Origin: MGBC120314 sp051877855
GTDB taxonomy: Bacteria; Bacillota; Clostridia; Lachnospirales; Lachnospiraceae
DNA length: 64,000 nucleotides
Assembly (NCBI GenBank): GCA_051877855.1
Contig: JBJEJH010000061.1
Coordinates: 1-64,000, forward strand
Direction of reading: 5' to 3'
The position numbers were made by a program, and so were the translations under genes. The notes under the pieces were generated by a model. It was not told where the DNA came from. It ran no database searches and saw only the letters and a list, made by a program, of their open reading frames with translations. Each line of letters opens with the position of its first letter. Positions within the stretch are counted from its first letter, which is position 1. Shown piece by piece: positions 10,223 to 17,752 of this stretch.

Positions 10223-10708
10223 TTACGCCTGCTTCTCAGCAACCTGCTTGATAACACGAGCGAAGTTTGCAACAGGTGACTGGATACTTCCAAGGAACTT
10301 GGAAAGTAACTCTTCTCTTGAAGGAATTGTTGCGATAACCTTAATGCCGTCAGCATCATAATATGTTCCCTCAACAACACCTGCCTTAAGCTCAAGAGCT
10401 TCTGCTGTCTTAGCAAAATTATAAAGAATTCTTGCCGGAGCAGTTGCGTCTGTCTTAGAGATTGCAATCGCTGTTGGTCCCTCTAAGTGTGGCGCAAGGC
10501 TTTCAAATTCAGTTCCCTTGATTGCGAAGTTAATGAATGTATTCTTGTATACCTTGTAAATAACACCTGCTTCTCTTAACTGCTTACGAAGCTGTGTATC
10601 CTGCTCAACGGTAAGTCCACGGTAGTCTACAACTACAGCCGACTGTGCGTCCTTAAGATATTCAGAAATCTCATCAACGATAGGCTTCTTAATCTCAATC
10701 TTAGCCAT
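10223..10708 (-). CDS. rplJ: 50S ribosomal protein L10
   Basis: Stalk base protein that anchors L7/L12 dimers, 161 residues; MAKIEIKK with VVDYRGLTVEQ is diagnostic. AGGAGG lies 10 nt before the ATG. The upstream 290 nt carry a promoter and a structured leader with a terminator hairpin, consistent with autoregulation by the L10-L12 complex. Confidence 0.97.
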   Translation of the reverse strand: MAKIEIKKPIVDEISEYLKDAQSAVVVDYRGLTVEQDTQLRKQLREAGVIYKVYKNTFINFAIKGTEFESLAPHLEGPTAIAISKTDATAPARILYNFAKTAEALELKAGVVEGTYYDADGIKVIATIPSREELLSKFLGSIQSPVANFARVIKQVAEKQA

Positions 10709-10772
10709 GACTTAATTACCTCCTGTTAGATTTCCTGCCTCTATAATATCTTACGATATCGACTTTACCTAG

Positions 10773-10930
10773 AAAAAAGCCCTCCACCGTAGGGCAGAGG
10801 GCTGATCGATCATACATCGTATGTTCATTCCTCGGTAGGCGCTATGCTTACACTCTTTCGAGTACCTACTGTCTACGGGCAGTTATTAAAACATTTTCAT
10901 GTTTTATTTCATTGTACCGGGATTACCTAA
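10773..10930 (-). ncRNA. L10 leader (ribosomal protein autoregulatory RNA)
   Basis: The 5' leader of rplJL. It contains a multi-stem segment (about 10815-10900) followed by an intrinsic terminator: stem AGCCCTC (10797-10803) with its partner (10778-10784) and a six-U tail (10773-10778). Position between rplA and rplJ and the attenuator-like arrangement match the known L10 leader family of Firmicutes. The ends are approximate. Confidence 0.7.
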
Positions 10931-10943
10931 ACCCAGCTTGCTA

Positions 10944-10973
10944 ATAATAGCATTAATATCTATCCGGTGTCAA
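10944..10973 (-). promoter_or_regulatory. Sigma-A promoter of rplJ-rplL
   Basis: On the minus strand TTGACA (10968-10973), 18 nt, then TATTAT (10944-10949). It lies directly upstream of the L10 leader, allowing rplJL to be transcribed separately from rplKA. Confidence 0.7.
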
Positions 10974-11001
10974 CCTTTTTTGTAAATTCTTCTAAATAAA
11001 A

Positions 11002-11700
11002 TTAGTTTGAATTGTACTTAACAGCGTTAACCTTTACACCAGGACCCATTGTAGCAGTTAAAGTAATGCTCTTTAAGTAGGTACCCTTTACTGATGTAGG
11101 CTTAGCCTTTACGATTGCACCCATAATTGCTTGGAAGTTGTCCGCTAACTGTTCTTCTGTAAATGAAGCTTTTCCAATTGGCACATGGATAATGTTTGTC
11201 TTATCAAGTCTGTATTCAATCTTACCAGCCTTGATATCGTTAACAGCCTTGGTAACATCCGGAGTTACTGTACCAGCCTTTGGGTTTGGCATTAAGCCCT
11301 TTGGTCCAAGGACACGTCCTAAACGACCAACAACACCCATCATGTCCGGAGTTGCAACTACAACATCGAACTCGAACCAGTTCTCGTTCTGAATCTTAGG
11401 AATGAGTTCCTCGCCACCAGCGTAATCTGCGCCGGCTGCCAAAGCCTCATCAACCTTGTCACCCTTAGCAAAAACCAAAACTCTTACAGTCTTACCTGTT
11501 CCGTGAGGAAGTACAACTGCACCACGGATCTGCTGGTCAGCGTGACGTCCGTCAACGCCTGTTCTGATGTGAGCTTCGATTGTTTCATCAAACTTTGCAA
11601 CTGCAGTCTTCTTAACTAATGCGATTGCTTCGTCTGTTTCATAAAGTGTTGCGCGATCAACAGCCTTAGCTGCCTCTACGTATTTCTTACCTCTTTTCAT
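11002..11700 (-). CDS. rplA: 50S ribosomal protein L1
   Basis: L1 stalk protein that binds 23S rRNA and helps release deacylated tRNA, 232 residues, full length. Begins MKRGKKYVEA and contains the conserved GPKGLMPNPKAGTVT segment. AGGAGGT precedes the ATG. It follows rplK by 66 nt. Confidence 0.98.
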   Translation of the reverse strand: MKRGKKYVEAAKAVDRATLYETDEAIALVKKTAVAKFDETIEAHIRTGVDGRHADQQIRGAVVLPHGTGKTVRVLVFAKGDKVDEALAAGADYAGGEELIPKIQNENWFEFDVVVATPDMMGVVGRLGRVLGPKGLMPNPKAGTVTPDVTKAVNDIKAGKIEYRLDKTNIIHVPIGKASFTEEQLADNFQAIMGAIVKAKPTSVKGTYLKSITLTATMGPGVKVNAVKYNSN

Positions 11701-11766
11701 TTCAATAAACCTCCTAGTGGTATTAGCGGGTATAAAGCCTTAAGCTTTTGCCTCCCACATTAATAA

Positions 11767-12192
11767 TTAATCAACTACTGTAATTCCCATACTTCTTGCA
11801 GTACCGGCGATCATGCTGGTTGCCGCCTCAAGAGAAGCTGCGTTAAGATCCGGCATCTTAAGTTCAGCAATCTTCTGAACCTCTGCCTTCGTAATTGTAG
11901 CAACCTTAGTCTTGTTAGGAACACCTGAACCGGACTTAATGTTGCAAGCCTTCTTAAGAAGAACTGCAGCAGGTGGAGTCTTAGTAATGAAGCTAAAACT
12001 TCTGTCAGCATATACTGTAATAACTACAGGGATGATCATACCATCCTGATCTGCTGTCTTAGCATTAAACTGCTTTGTAAATTCTACGATGTTTACACCA
12101 TGCTGTCCAAGCGCTGGACCTACTGGTGGAGCCGGTGTAGCCTTGCCACCAGGAATCTGTAACTTAATATATCCTGTAACTTTCTTTGCCAT
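11767..12192 (-). CDS. rplK: 50S ribosomal protein L11
   Basis: GTPase-centre protein, 141 residues, with the proline-rich hinge PGGKATPAPPVGPALGQHG. The ATG at 12190-12192 is preceded by AGGAGG; the frame extends 13 codons upstream (to 12231) but lacks a site there. The 98-nt spacer from nusG holds small inverted repeats (GGTTCC/GGAACG; GAAC/GTTC) that may form a leader structure; no U-run terminator is seen. Confidence 0.97.
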   Translation of the reverse strand: MAKKVTGYIKLQIPGGKATPAPPVGPALGQHGVNIVEFTKQFNAKTADQDGMIIPVVITVYADRSFSFITKTPPAAVLLKKACNIKSGSGVPNKTKVATITKAEVQKIAELKMPDLNAASLEAATSMIAGTARSMGITVVD

Positions 12193-12290
12193 AATGGCAC
12201 CTCCTAAATATAATGTGGTATTTGGCGACATGAACTTTGTTCAAGTCTCCCACGTTCCGACATGGAACCAATCCTTAACACCTTAATTCA

Positions 12291-12833
12291 TTAATCAAGA
12301 TGTCTGATTTCTGTGAATCCAAGTTCAACCGGTGTTTCACGGCCAAACATATCAACGGTAATAGTAACGGAGTGTTTTGCTGCATTTACAGCCTTGATCA
12401 CACCAACGGTGTTCTCCCAGGCTCCGGAGATTACCTTAATGGTTTCTCCAACCTGATAATCCACTACTACTTCCACTACGTCGTTCTTAACAGAATTGAT
12501 GCCCAGTGCAGCAACTTCTTTTTCTGTTAACGGAACCGGCTTAGACCCAGGACCAACAAATCCCGTAACACCTCTTGTATTACGTACGACATACCATGAA
12601 TCATCGTTCATAATCATATGGATCAGAACATATCCAGGGAACATCTTTCTGTCAACATCCTTTGACTTGCCATCTTTGATCTCAACGACACTCTCCATCG
12701 GAATCATAACCTCTAAGATCTGATCTTCAAGGTTTCTGTTCTGGACAGTCATCTCGATGCTTCCTTTTACTTTGTTTTCATAACCTGAATAGGTATGAAC
12801 AACATACCATTTTGCTTCTGCTGATTCTGACAT
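12291..12833 (-). CDS. nusG: Transcription termination/antitermination protein NusG
   Basis: RNA polymerase-binding elongation factor, 180 residues. The NGN domain starts AKWYVVHTYSGYENKV and has the MFPGYVLIHM core; the C-terminal KOW domain begins VGETIKVISGAWENTVG. GGGGAAGGTGAG precedes the ATG. It starts 14 nt after secE, the standard pairing. Confidence 0.98.
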   Translation of the reverse strand: MSESAEAKWYVVHTYSGYENKVKGSIEMTVQNRNLEDQILEVMIPMESVVEIKDGKSKDVDRKMFPGYVLIHMIMNDDSWYVVRNTRGVTGFVGPGSKPVPLTEKEVAALGINSVKNDVVEVVVDYQVGETIKVISGAWENTVGVIKAVNAAKHSVTITVDMFGRETPVELGFTEIRHLD

Positions 12834-12847
12834 ACGCTCACCTTCCC

Positions 12848-13039
12848 CTATCTAATGATGAACTCGATACCGGTTCTAACAATTAGATCGATAACGGTAA
12901 TCAACACACCCAATAACACTGAAATGAATACTACAGCTATTGTTTCCTTGGTGAGAGTATCTTTGGTTGGCCATGAAATTCTCTTGAATTCAGCCTTCAC
13001 GCCCTTAAACCAGCTGCTCTTCTTTGTTTCTTCGCTCAT
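12848..13039 (-). CDS. secE: Preprotein translocase subunit SecE
   Basis: Essential small subunit of the SecYEG channel, 63 residues, of the single-TM type usual in Gram-positives. The amphipathic helix WFKGVKAEFKRISWPT is followed by one hydrophobic segment (about residues 36-58). The ATG at 13037-13039 with GAGGTGAAGG upstream is preferred over an upstream in-frame start. Confidence 0.96.
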   Translation of the reverse strand: MSEETKKSSWFKGVKAEFKRISWPTKDTLTKETIAVVFISVLLGVLITVIDLIVRTGIEFIIR

Positions 13040-13065
13040 TCCTTCACCTCGTGACAAAAAACTGA

Positions 13066-13215
13066 TTACTTCGTTTCCTTGTGCAATGTGTGTGACTTAC
13101 AGAACTTGCAGTATTTCTTTGTTTCCATTCTGTCCGGATGAGTCTTCTTATCCTTAGTCATGTTGTAATTACGCTGCTTACATTCCGTACATGCCAATGT
13201 GATCTTTACGCGCAC
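13066..13215 (-). CDS. rpmG: 50S ribosomal protein L33
   Basis: A 49-residue zinc-type L33. The two CxxC pairs (Cys9/Cys12 in LACTECKQRNY, Cys36/Cys39 in KYCKFCKS) are present. The start is GTG (13213-13215) behind a purine-rich GGAGGTGGAGG. It is the first gene of the rpmG-secE-nusG transcript, 26 nt before secE. Confidence 0.95.
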   Translation of the reverse strand: MRVKITLACTECKQRNYNMTKDKKTHPDRMETKKYCKFCKSHTLHKETK

Positions 13216-13302
13216 AACCTCCACCTCCACTTATTTTTTAATTAGTTTTAAAGGGTCTTCTTAATTTTAGGCATAAAAAAAAGACCTATTCCAAGCTAGA
13301 TA

Positions 13303-13331
13303 ACTATATCACAACGAAAATGCCCCGTCAA
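13303..13331 (-). promoter_or_regulatory. Sigma-A promoter of rpmG-secE-nusG
   Basis: On the minus strand TTGACG (13326-13331), 17 nt, then TATAGT (13303-13308). The leader carries a small inverted repeat (GGTCTT...AAGACC, about 13256-13286). Confidence 0.75.
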
Positions 13332-13510
13332 CAACTTTTTTCATCCAACCGCAATCCAACCGGAAACCGTTCAAAAAATTACTTGAAAATCTTCTCTAAA
13401 TCACGTTTAAAAAGATAAATTGTAAATAAAATGTGTATATGATAGAATAAATTGATTCGTTAATCTACCCCTATTATTTTATTTAGTCTACTTATTATAT
13501 AATATAGTTA

Positions 13511-13537
13511 TTTGTGATACAGACTATCGATCACAAA
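13511..13537. promoter_or_regulatory. Operator-like inverted repeat upstream of HAD gene
   Basis: TTTGTGAT (13511-13518) and ATCACAAA (13530-13537) form a perfect 8-bp inverted repeat with an 11-nt gap. A TATAAT (13498-13503) lies just upstream on the plus strand, without a good -35. The spacing does not fit a CRP site. The 478-nt gap 13216-13693 holds this, the rpmG promoter and the palindrome that follows; no gene is seen. Confidence 0.35.
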
Positions 13538-13544
13538 AGAAGAT

Positions 13545-13667
13545 GTTTGTGTATAATTATTTCGTGGCAATTACGCGCCGTCGGTACTTAGATGCCGTCC
13601 TTTGGCATCTTATGTACCGCTACGGCACGTTTTAGTGCAAACGTGCCACGAAATATTATACACAAAC
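13545..13667. repeat. Nested ~120-bp palindrome, possible MITE or structured RNA
   Basis: Outer arms 13545-13569 and 13644-13667 are complementary over 24 bp with one extra T in the left arm. Inside are CGGTAC (13582-13587)/GTACCG (13614-13619) and AGATGCC (13590-13596)/GGCATCT (13604-13610). A competing 9-bp hairpin pairs 13624-13632 with 13639-13647. No target duplication is evident. It lies just upstream of the HAD gene and could be read into its mRNA. Confidence 0.6.
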
Positions 13668-13693
13668 CTATTATATATAGAAAGGATCCACTC

Positions 13694-14506
13694 ATGAAAT
13701 ACAACTTACTTGCATTTGATCTTGATGGTACTTTAACCAACAGCCAAAAAATTATTACTCCGAGAACGAAGACCGCCATCTATGCCGCCCGCAAAGAAGG
13801 CGCTACCATTGCACTGGCTTCCGGTCGTCCGGTTTACGGCATCATGCCCCTGGCCACGGAATTGGAGTTCGATCGCTTGGGCGGATATATTCTCGCCTAC
13901 AACGGCGGCTGCATCATTGATTGCAAAACCAAGGAAATTATCTATGATAAGAAGATTCCTGATCACTTAACCAAAGAGATCTGTCGTTTTGCCATGGACC
14001 GCAATTACGGCATCTTAACATACGAGGGCGATTGTGTCATTACCAATCAAAAAGCGAACCAATATGTTCAGGCCGAAGCACAGATCAATCATCTTCCGAT
14101 CCGACAGATCAACAACCTGGATGAATATATCGACTTTCCGGTCAATAAATTTCTTATCACAGAGGATCCCGAAATCGTTCAGATGGAGATTCCGAATGTA
14201 CAGAGTGCTTTTCCCGAATTAAACGTATTTACCTCTGCACCGTTTTTTATGGAAATCGTACCACCGGGCATTGACAAAGCGGATACCCTGGCATTCTTAT
14301 TAGACCGTCTCGGTATGAACCGCAAAGAGCTTGCCTGCTTCGGTGATGGAGGCAATGATGTGAATATGCTTCGCTATGCAGGTCTCGGCATTGCCATGGC
14401 CAATGCCAACGATGCATGTAAAGAAGCGGCAGACCACATTACTCTGAATAATGACGAGGATGGTTGTGGCGTTGCCATCGAGAAGATGCTTCGGGGAGAG
14501 TTGTAA
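13694..14506 (+). CDS. Cof-type HAD-superfamily hydrolase
   Basis: Predicted sugar-phosphate or cofactor phosphatase of the HAD IIB (Cof) type, 270 residues. The nucleophile motif FDLDGTLT is at the N-terminus, a large C2 cap fills the middle, and GDGGNDVNML near the C-terminus supplies the metal-binding acids. AAAGGA lies about 8 nt before the chosen ATG; the frame is open further upstream into the palindrome but without a site. The natural substrate cannot be told. Confidence 0.9.
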   Translation: MKYNLLAFDLDGTLTNSQKIITPRTKTAIYAARKEGATIALASGRPVYGIMPLATELEFDRLGGYILAYNGGCIIDCKTKEIIYDKKIPDHLTKEICRFAMDRNYGILTYEGDCVITNQKANQYVQAEAQINHLPIRQINNLDEYIDFPVNKFLITEDPEIVQMEIPNVQSAFPELNVFTSAPFFMEIVPPGIDKADTLAFLLDRLGMNRKELACFGDGGNDVNMLRYAGLGIAMANANDACKEAADHITLNNDEDGCGVAIEKMLRGEL

Positions 14507-14513
14507 TCCATTT

Positions 14514-15389
14514 TTACACCATTTCATAGGTCTGATGAAAAATATTTTTCTCTACAATATAAACATCATGCCCATCGTCCTTGCGGATCACAAGATAGTC
14601 CCCTTCTCTTCCCAGGAAATAGTCTTCGTTTTTCTCCCCATAGAATACCTTCGTTCTCCGCTGAAGCGGTGTGGCCAATATCGTAACTCCGGATTTTGGA
14701 TAACAAAGTTTTGCTTTATCATCGATGCTCACGAATTCATTGGTCTTTTTCAATTTGATTTCCGGAAGAAAATTAAACATCTGCTCAAAAATATCAAGAT
14801 CTTCCTCCGTCTCCTGATAGGTGTTATTAAATTTTTCTGCGGAAATATGATACACTTCGCCCCTGCAGCCAATCATGATATATAAGTCCTCCGAAATCGA
14901 AAGCTCCACTCCGGATTCATTTTCCAGAGACTTGAGAACAATGACATCGCCCAATTCACCAAGCACATCGGAGGGAACAAAGGCCCATGGAATCATTTTC
15001 TTACGATACTCATTAATTTGTGCATCTTTAAGATCCTCCAATGTAAATTGGTTGGCATCAATGGACTGGCAATCCACAAAATAATCCCTGGTTCTTTTCT
15101 CCATATATTCATAGACGTTATCGCATTCAGCGGAAGATACCAGCATATCCATCATCGTTTTGGATACCACAGCACTTGCCCGGGCTGCGTCACCCTTCAC
15201 CATACCACAGTCATCCACCAGAAATTCCAGAAATTCCTTGGCACGAATTTCCTCCGTCTTAGACTCAAAAACAATGCCAATACCGTTATTATCCTTTGTC
15301 CAACGTAAGCTTGCTCTTTGTACAAACTCACGCTTTTCCTCCGGCGAATCTGTTTCCAGCAATTCAATATCTCTATACAAATCCATCAT
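14514..15389 (-). CDS. Uncharacterised protein with PGDYG-like C-terminus
   Basis: 291 residues, no signal peptide or membrane segment. The last 35 or so residues (GREGDYLVIRKDDGHDVYIV then IFHQTYE) resemble the small PGDYG domain, whose function is not established. It is the last gene of the DGC-TIR-cyclase cluster: its start follows the cyclase stop at once, the TAG overlapping the TAGGAG ribosome site, so translation is probably coupled. Two adjacent ATG codons make the exact start uncertain by one residue. Function unknown. Confidence 0.75.
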   Translation of the reverse strand: MMDLYRDIELLETDSPEEKREFVQRASLRWTKDNNGIGIVFESKTEEIRAKEFLEFLVDDCGMVKGDAARASAVVSKTMMDMLVSSAECDNVYEYMEKRTRDYFVDCQSIDANQFTLEDLKDAQINEYRKKMIPWAFVPSDVLGELGDVIVLKSLENESGVELSISEDLYIMIGCRGEVYHISAEKFNNTYQETEEDLDIFEQMFNFLPEIKLKKTNEFVSIDDKAKLCYPKSGVTILATPLQRRTKVFYGEKNEDYFLGREGDYLVIRKDDGHDVYIVEKNIFHQTYEMV

Positions 15390-15392
15390 CTC

Positions 15393-16889
15393 CTAGGTTG
15401 TTATGCTACTTTTGATATACTTTTTATATTCGTGATTAATATGCGTAAATCTCACTTTCAGGCCATAGTCAAAAATCCCCATAACCTTTCCGTACACGTT
15501 ATCAAATATCATTTTTCCATCCGCAGAGAGTGCACGGATTGCAACGTTGTCATATTCACGGAATTCTTCAACATCTTTCTTTTCTCCCAGAAGGGAAGCT
15601 TCCTGCGCCGAGATGGACTCTATGCGGAAGGTTGTAGTCTTCGAATCGATTATTTTCCTGTTAATTTTAGACAGTTCCAATACCACACCATCATCGACTT
15701 TGTGTAATATGTCCTCACTCCGATTGCAAAGGTTCATCCAACCCCCATCAAGACTAATTCCGAGGAACTGGTATATCGAAATGGGTTTTCGAATCCCTTT
15801 GGCCGCGATTTCCATGGCATTGCCAAGCTTTACGTTGGCCTCAATCCCCGAAATCATTTCCTTTGAAACCAAAATCTGCCCTCCGACACTGTAACTTTCG
15901 ATTCTTGAGCACTCGTTAACAACACTGCCGAGAACATTGTACCGCATCATTTGCTCCGATCCGACATTACCCACAAAGGCCTCCCCGCACTGCAGCCCGA
16001 TTCCCATTTCCAATAGCGGATAGCCCTTACTGCTACACAGTTCATTCACTTCTTCCATGGCATTTTGCATAGAAACCGCTGCCGCCAGTGCATTCTCTCT
16101 GTACCGATCATCCTCCGACATCGCTCCAAACACCGCCAGAACACCGTCCCCCAGGAATTCGATGACAATCCCATTAAATTTTAAAATAATTTCGGTCATC
16201 TTGCCGAAAAAGGCATTGAGCATCGCAGTCATAGACTCGGAATCCATTTCCTCTGCGATGGAGGAAAAACCCCGAAGGTCCGAGCACAGAACCGCAACAT
16301 TTTTGCGAAAACCACCAATAAGGTGCTCCTCCGGCGTATTTAAAATGATTTCCAATACTTCATCCGGAAAATACTTGCCAAATATCCGATGTAAGAACTG
16401 GTTACGGTTTTCCAGCTGTTTATTTAACTGCTGTATTTCCTTGGCCACCTTTAATTCTGTGGCCTGCTTCTGCAACAGCCGCTCATACTGTCTTGTATTC
16501 TCATACTGCCAGGCAGCCCTTTCCATACGGAGTATTCCTCCATTGGTGATAGGTTTATTCAGCACCGCCAATGCACCTTTTTGATAACATTCTTCCTCTT
16601 GGTCCTCATCTTTTTCCGAACACATAAAGAACAGCGGAACTCCCGCCAATTGAGGTGAGGTGCGAATGGTTTCCAGATATCTTGGATCGGACTGCTCCGT
16701 CTCATAATCCAGAATAATCAACGACGGTGTTTGCCTAACCCCTTGTGAAAGTCCGGACTCAACTGCCATGCTTAATGCTTTAAAAGTAAGCATACAGGCT
16801 GCCTTCATGCTTCCGGAATTATTAATCTTCCTTTGTAAATCAATCATTTCTAACCGATCATTTCCAATGGTCCATATTATCTTTTCCAT
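15393..16889 (-). CDS. Receiver-like domain fused to class III nucleotide cyclase
   Basis: 498 residues from ATG 16887-16889 (a frame to 16904 exists). Residues 1-120 resemble a response-regulator receiver (Asp61 in LIILDYE, Lys112 in LNKPI); a coiled-coil linker (about 130-170) leads to a class III cyclase domain (about 195-345), then a tail of unknown fold. Both metal aspartates are present (Asp204 in CSDLRGF, Asp248 in FLGDG). The base-recognition positions read Glu244 and Asn318, not the Lys/Asp of adenylate cyclases, so the product should not be assumed to be cAMP. The start overlaps the end of the TIR gene by 13 nt. Confidence 0.88.
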   Translation of the reverse strand: MEKIIWTIGNDRLEMIDLQRKINNSGSMKAACMLTFKALSMAVESGLSQGVRQTPSLIILDYETEQSDPRYLETIRTSPQLAGVPLFFMCSEKDEDQEEECYQKGALAVLNKPITNGGILRMERAAWQYENTRQYERLLQKQATELKVAKEIQQLNKQLENRNQFLHRIFGKYFPDEVLEIILNTPEEHLIGGFRKNVAVLCSDLRGFSSIAEEMDSESMTAMLNAFFGKMTEIILKFNGIVIEFLGDGVLAVFGAMSEDDRYRENALAAAVSMQNAMEEVNELCSSKGYPLLEMGIGLQCGEAFVGNVGSEQMMRYNVLGSVVNECSRIESYSVGGQILVSKEMISGIEANVKLGNAMEIAAKGIRKPISIYQFLGISLDGGWMNLCNRSEDILHKVDDGVVLELSKINRKIIDSKTTTFRIESISAQEASLLGEKKDVEEFREYDNVAIRALSADGKMIFDNVYGKVMGIFDYGLKVRFTHINHEYKKYIKSSITT

Positions 16890-17746
16890 CGTCCTGAGTA
16901 CCACCCATCCTTTACCTGAAAACCCGATGACCGTCCTGTTCCCAATTTACACCGGTCGCACAATATTCCCGTCCGAATTGGTGTACCGCATTGCTGGCAG
17001 GACATTCGAACGGTCTCCATCTGGGGTATTTCAAGAAACTCCTCATTAAAAAAATAGCGAATCGTCTTAAGCGGGACTCCCGTAGCTCTGGATATTATTG
17101 TCGCAGGGGCACTTCCTGCTTTTTCCAGATAATTTCGTATCTTTTGAAAATCATCGTAATATTCTTTCTGGCAATGATTACATCGATAGATTCCCATGGT
17201 AACCTGCTCCAGATCACTGTCACACAAATCACACCTTACCGGTATACGGTTCATTCGAAGGGCATTACTTCTTTCCCCCCTGGCCGGCATCTGCTGATCC
17301 TTTACCGATGTTTTATCCTTTACCGGTGTTTTATCAGACTCCGGCTCCGAACCGCCAAGGGATCGAATACGCTCCGTTACGCTTTCCATCATCCCACGAA
17401 GGTCCTTGGCATAGGTAATCATCTGCACGTTATTGAGATAAAATCGGTACATGTCATTTAACGGTGTTTCATCAATCTGTACCGGAATAATCACTTTTCT
17501 TGCACAGACTGCCGCATCCACTTCCTTTTCCACCCAGATGGACTGTTGCGAAGAGGCGGATACCACCAGAATCATTGTGGTGCACCCGGCAATCGCCTTA
17601 GGAATCTCTTTGGCATAATTAGATCCCGGGGAAATACTTTCCGGAGCCTTCCAATATTTGATTTCATTGTTCTTCAAAACCGCAGTTAAATCATTAACGA
17701 ATCTTTCGTCTTTGGAACTATAACTAATGAACACATATCCATTCAT
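16877..17746 (-). CDS. TIR-domain protein with zinc-ribbon/HTH tail
   Basis: 289 residues. A TIR_2-type domain occupies about 1-130, with FISYSSKD at 6-13 and an SIWVEKEVD helix (Glu73, Glu75) where NADase TIRs carry the catalytic glutamate. After a charged linker comes a CxxC-CxxC ribbon (Cys172, 175, 189, 192) directly joined to an HTH-like segment (about 202-235), the layout of the YvyF/TIGR03826 flagellar-operon proteins; a second ribbon uses Cys250, 253, 263, 266. It starts 6 nt after the upstream GGDEF gene and overlaps the downstream cyclase. NADase activity is inference. Confidence 0.85.
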   Translation of the reverse strand: MNGYVFISYSSKDERFVNDLTAVLKNNEIKYWKAPESISPGSNYAKEIPKAIAGCTTMILVVSASSQQSIWVEKEVDAAVCARKVIIPVQIDETPLNDMYRFYLNNVQMITYAKDLRGMMESVTERIRSLGGSEPESDKTPVKDKTSVKDQQMPARGERSNALRMNRIPVRCDLCDSDLEQVTMGIYRCNHCQKEYYDDFQKIRNYLEKAGSAPATIISRATGVPLKTIRYFFNEEFLEIPQMETVRMSCQQCGTPIRTGILCDRCKLGTGRSSGFQVKDGWYSGRWKR

Positions 17747-17752
17747 ATTGAA

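Noticed and set aside
13511..13537. CRP-type site (TGTGA...TCACA)
   Set aside because: The half-sites are 13 nt apart instead of 6, so it is listed only as an unassigned inverted repeat.
13592..13693. Longer start for the HAD protein inside the palindrome
   Set aside because: Adds 34 residues with no HAD similarity and no ribosome site; the ATG at 13694 begins just before FDLDGTL with AAAGGA upstream.
15018..15308. Plus-strand frames opposite the PGDYG-like and cyclase genes
   Set aside because: Products are compositionally odd, without motifs or ribosome sites, and lie opposite well-supported genes.
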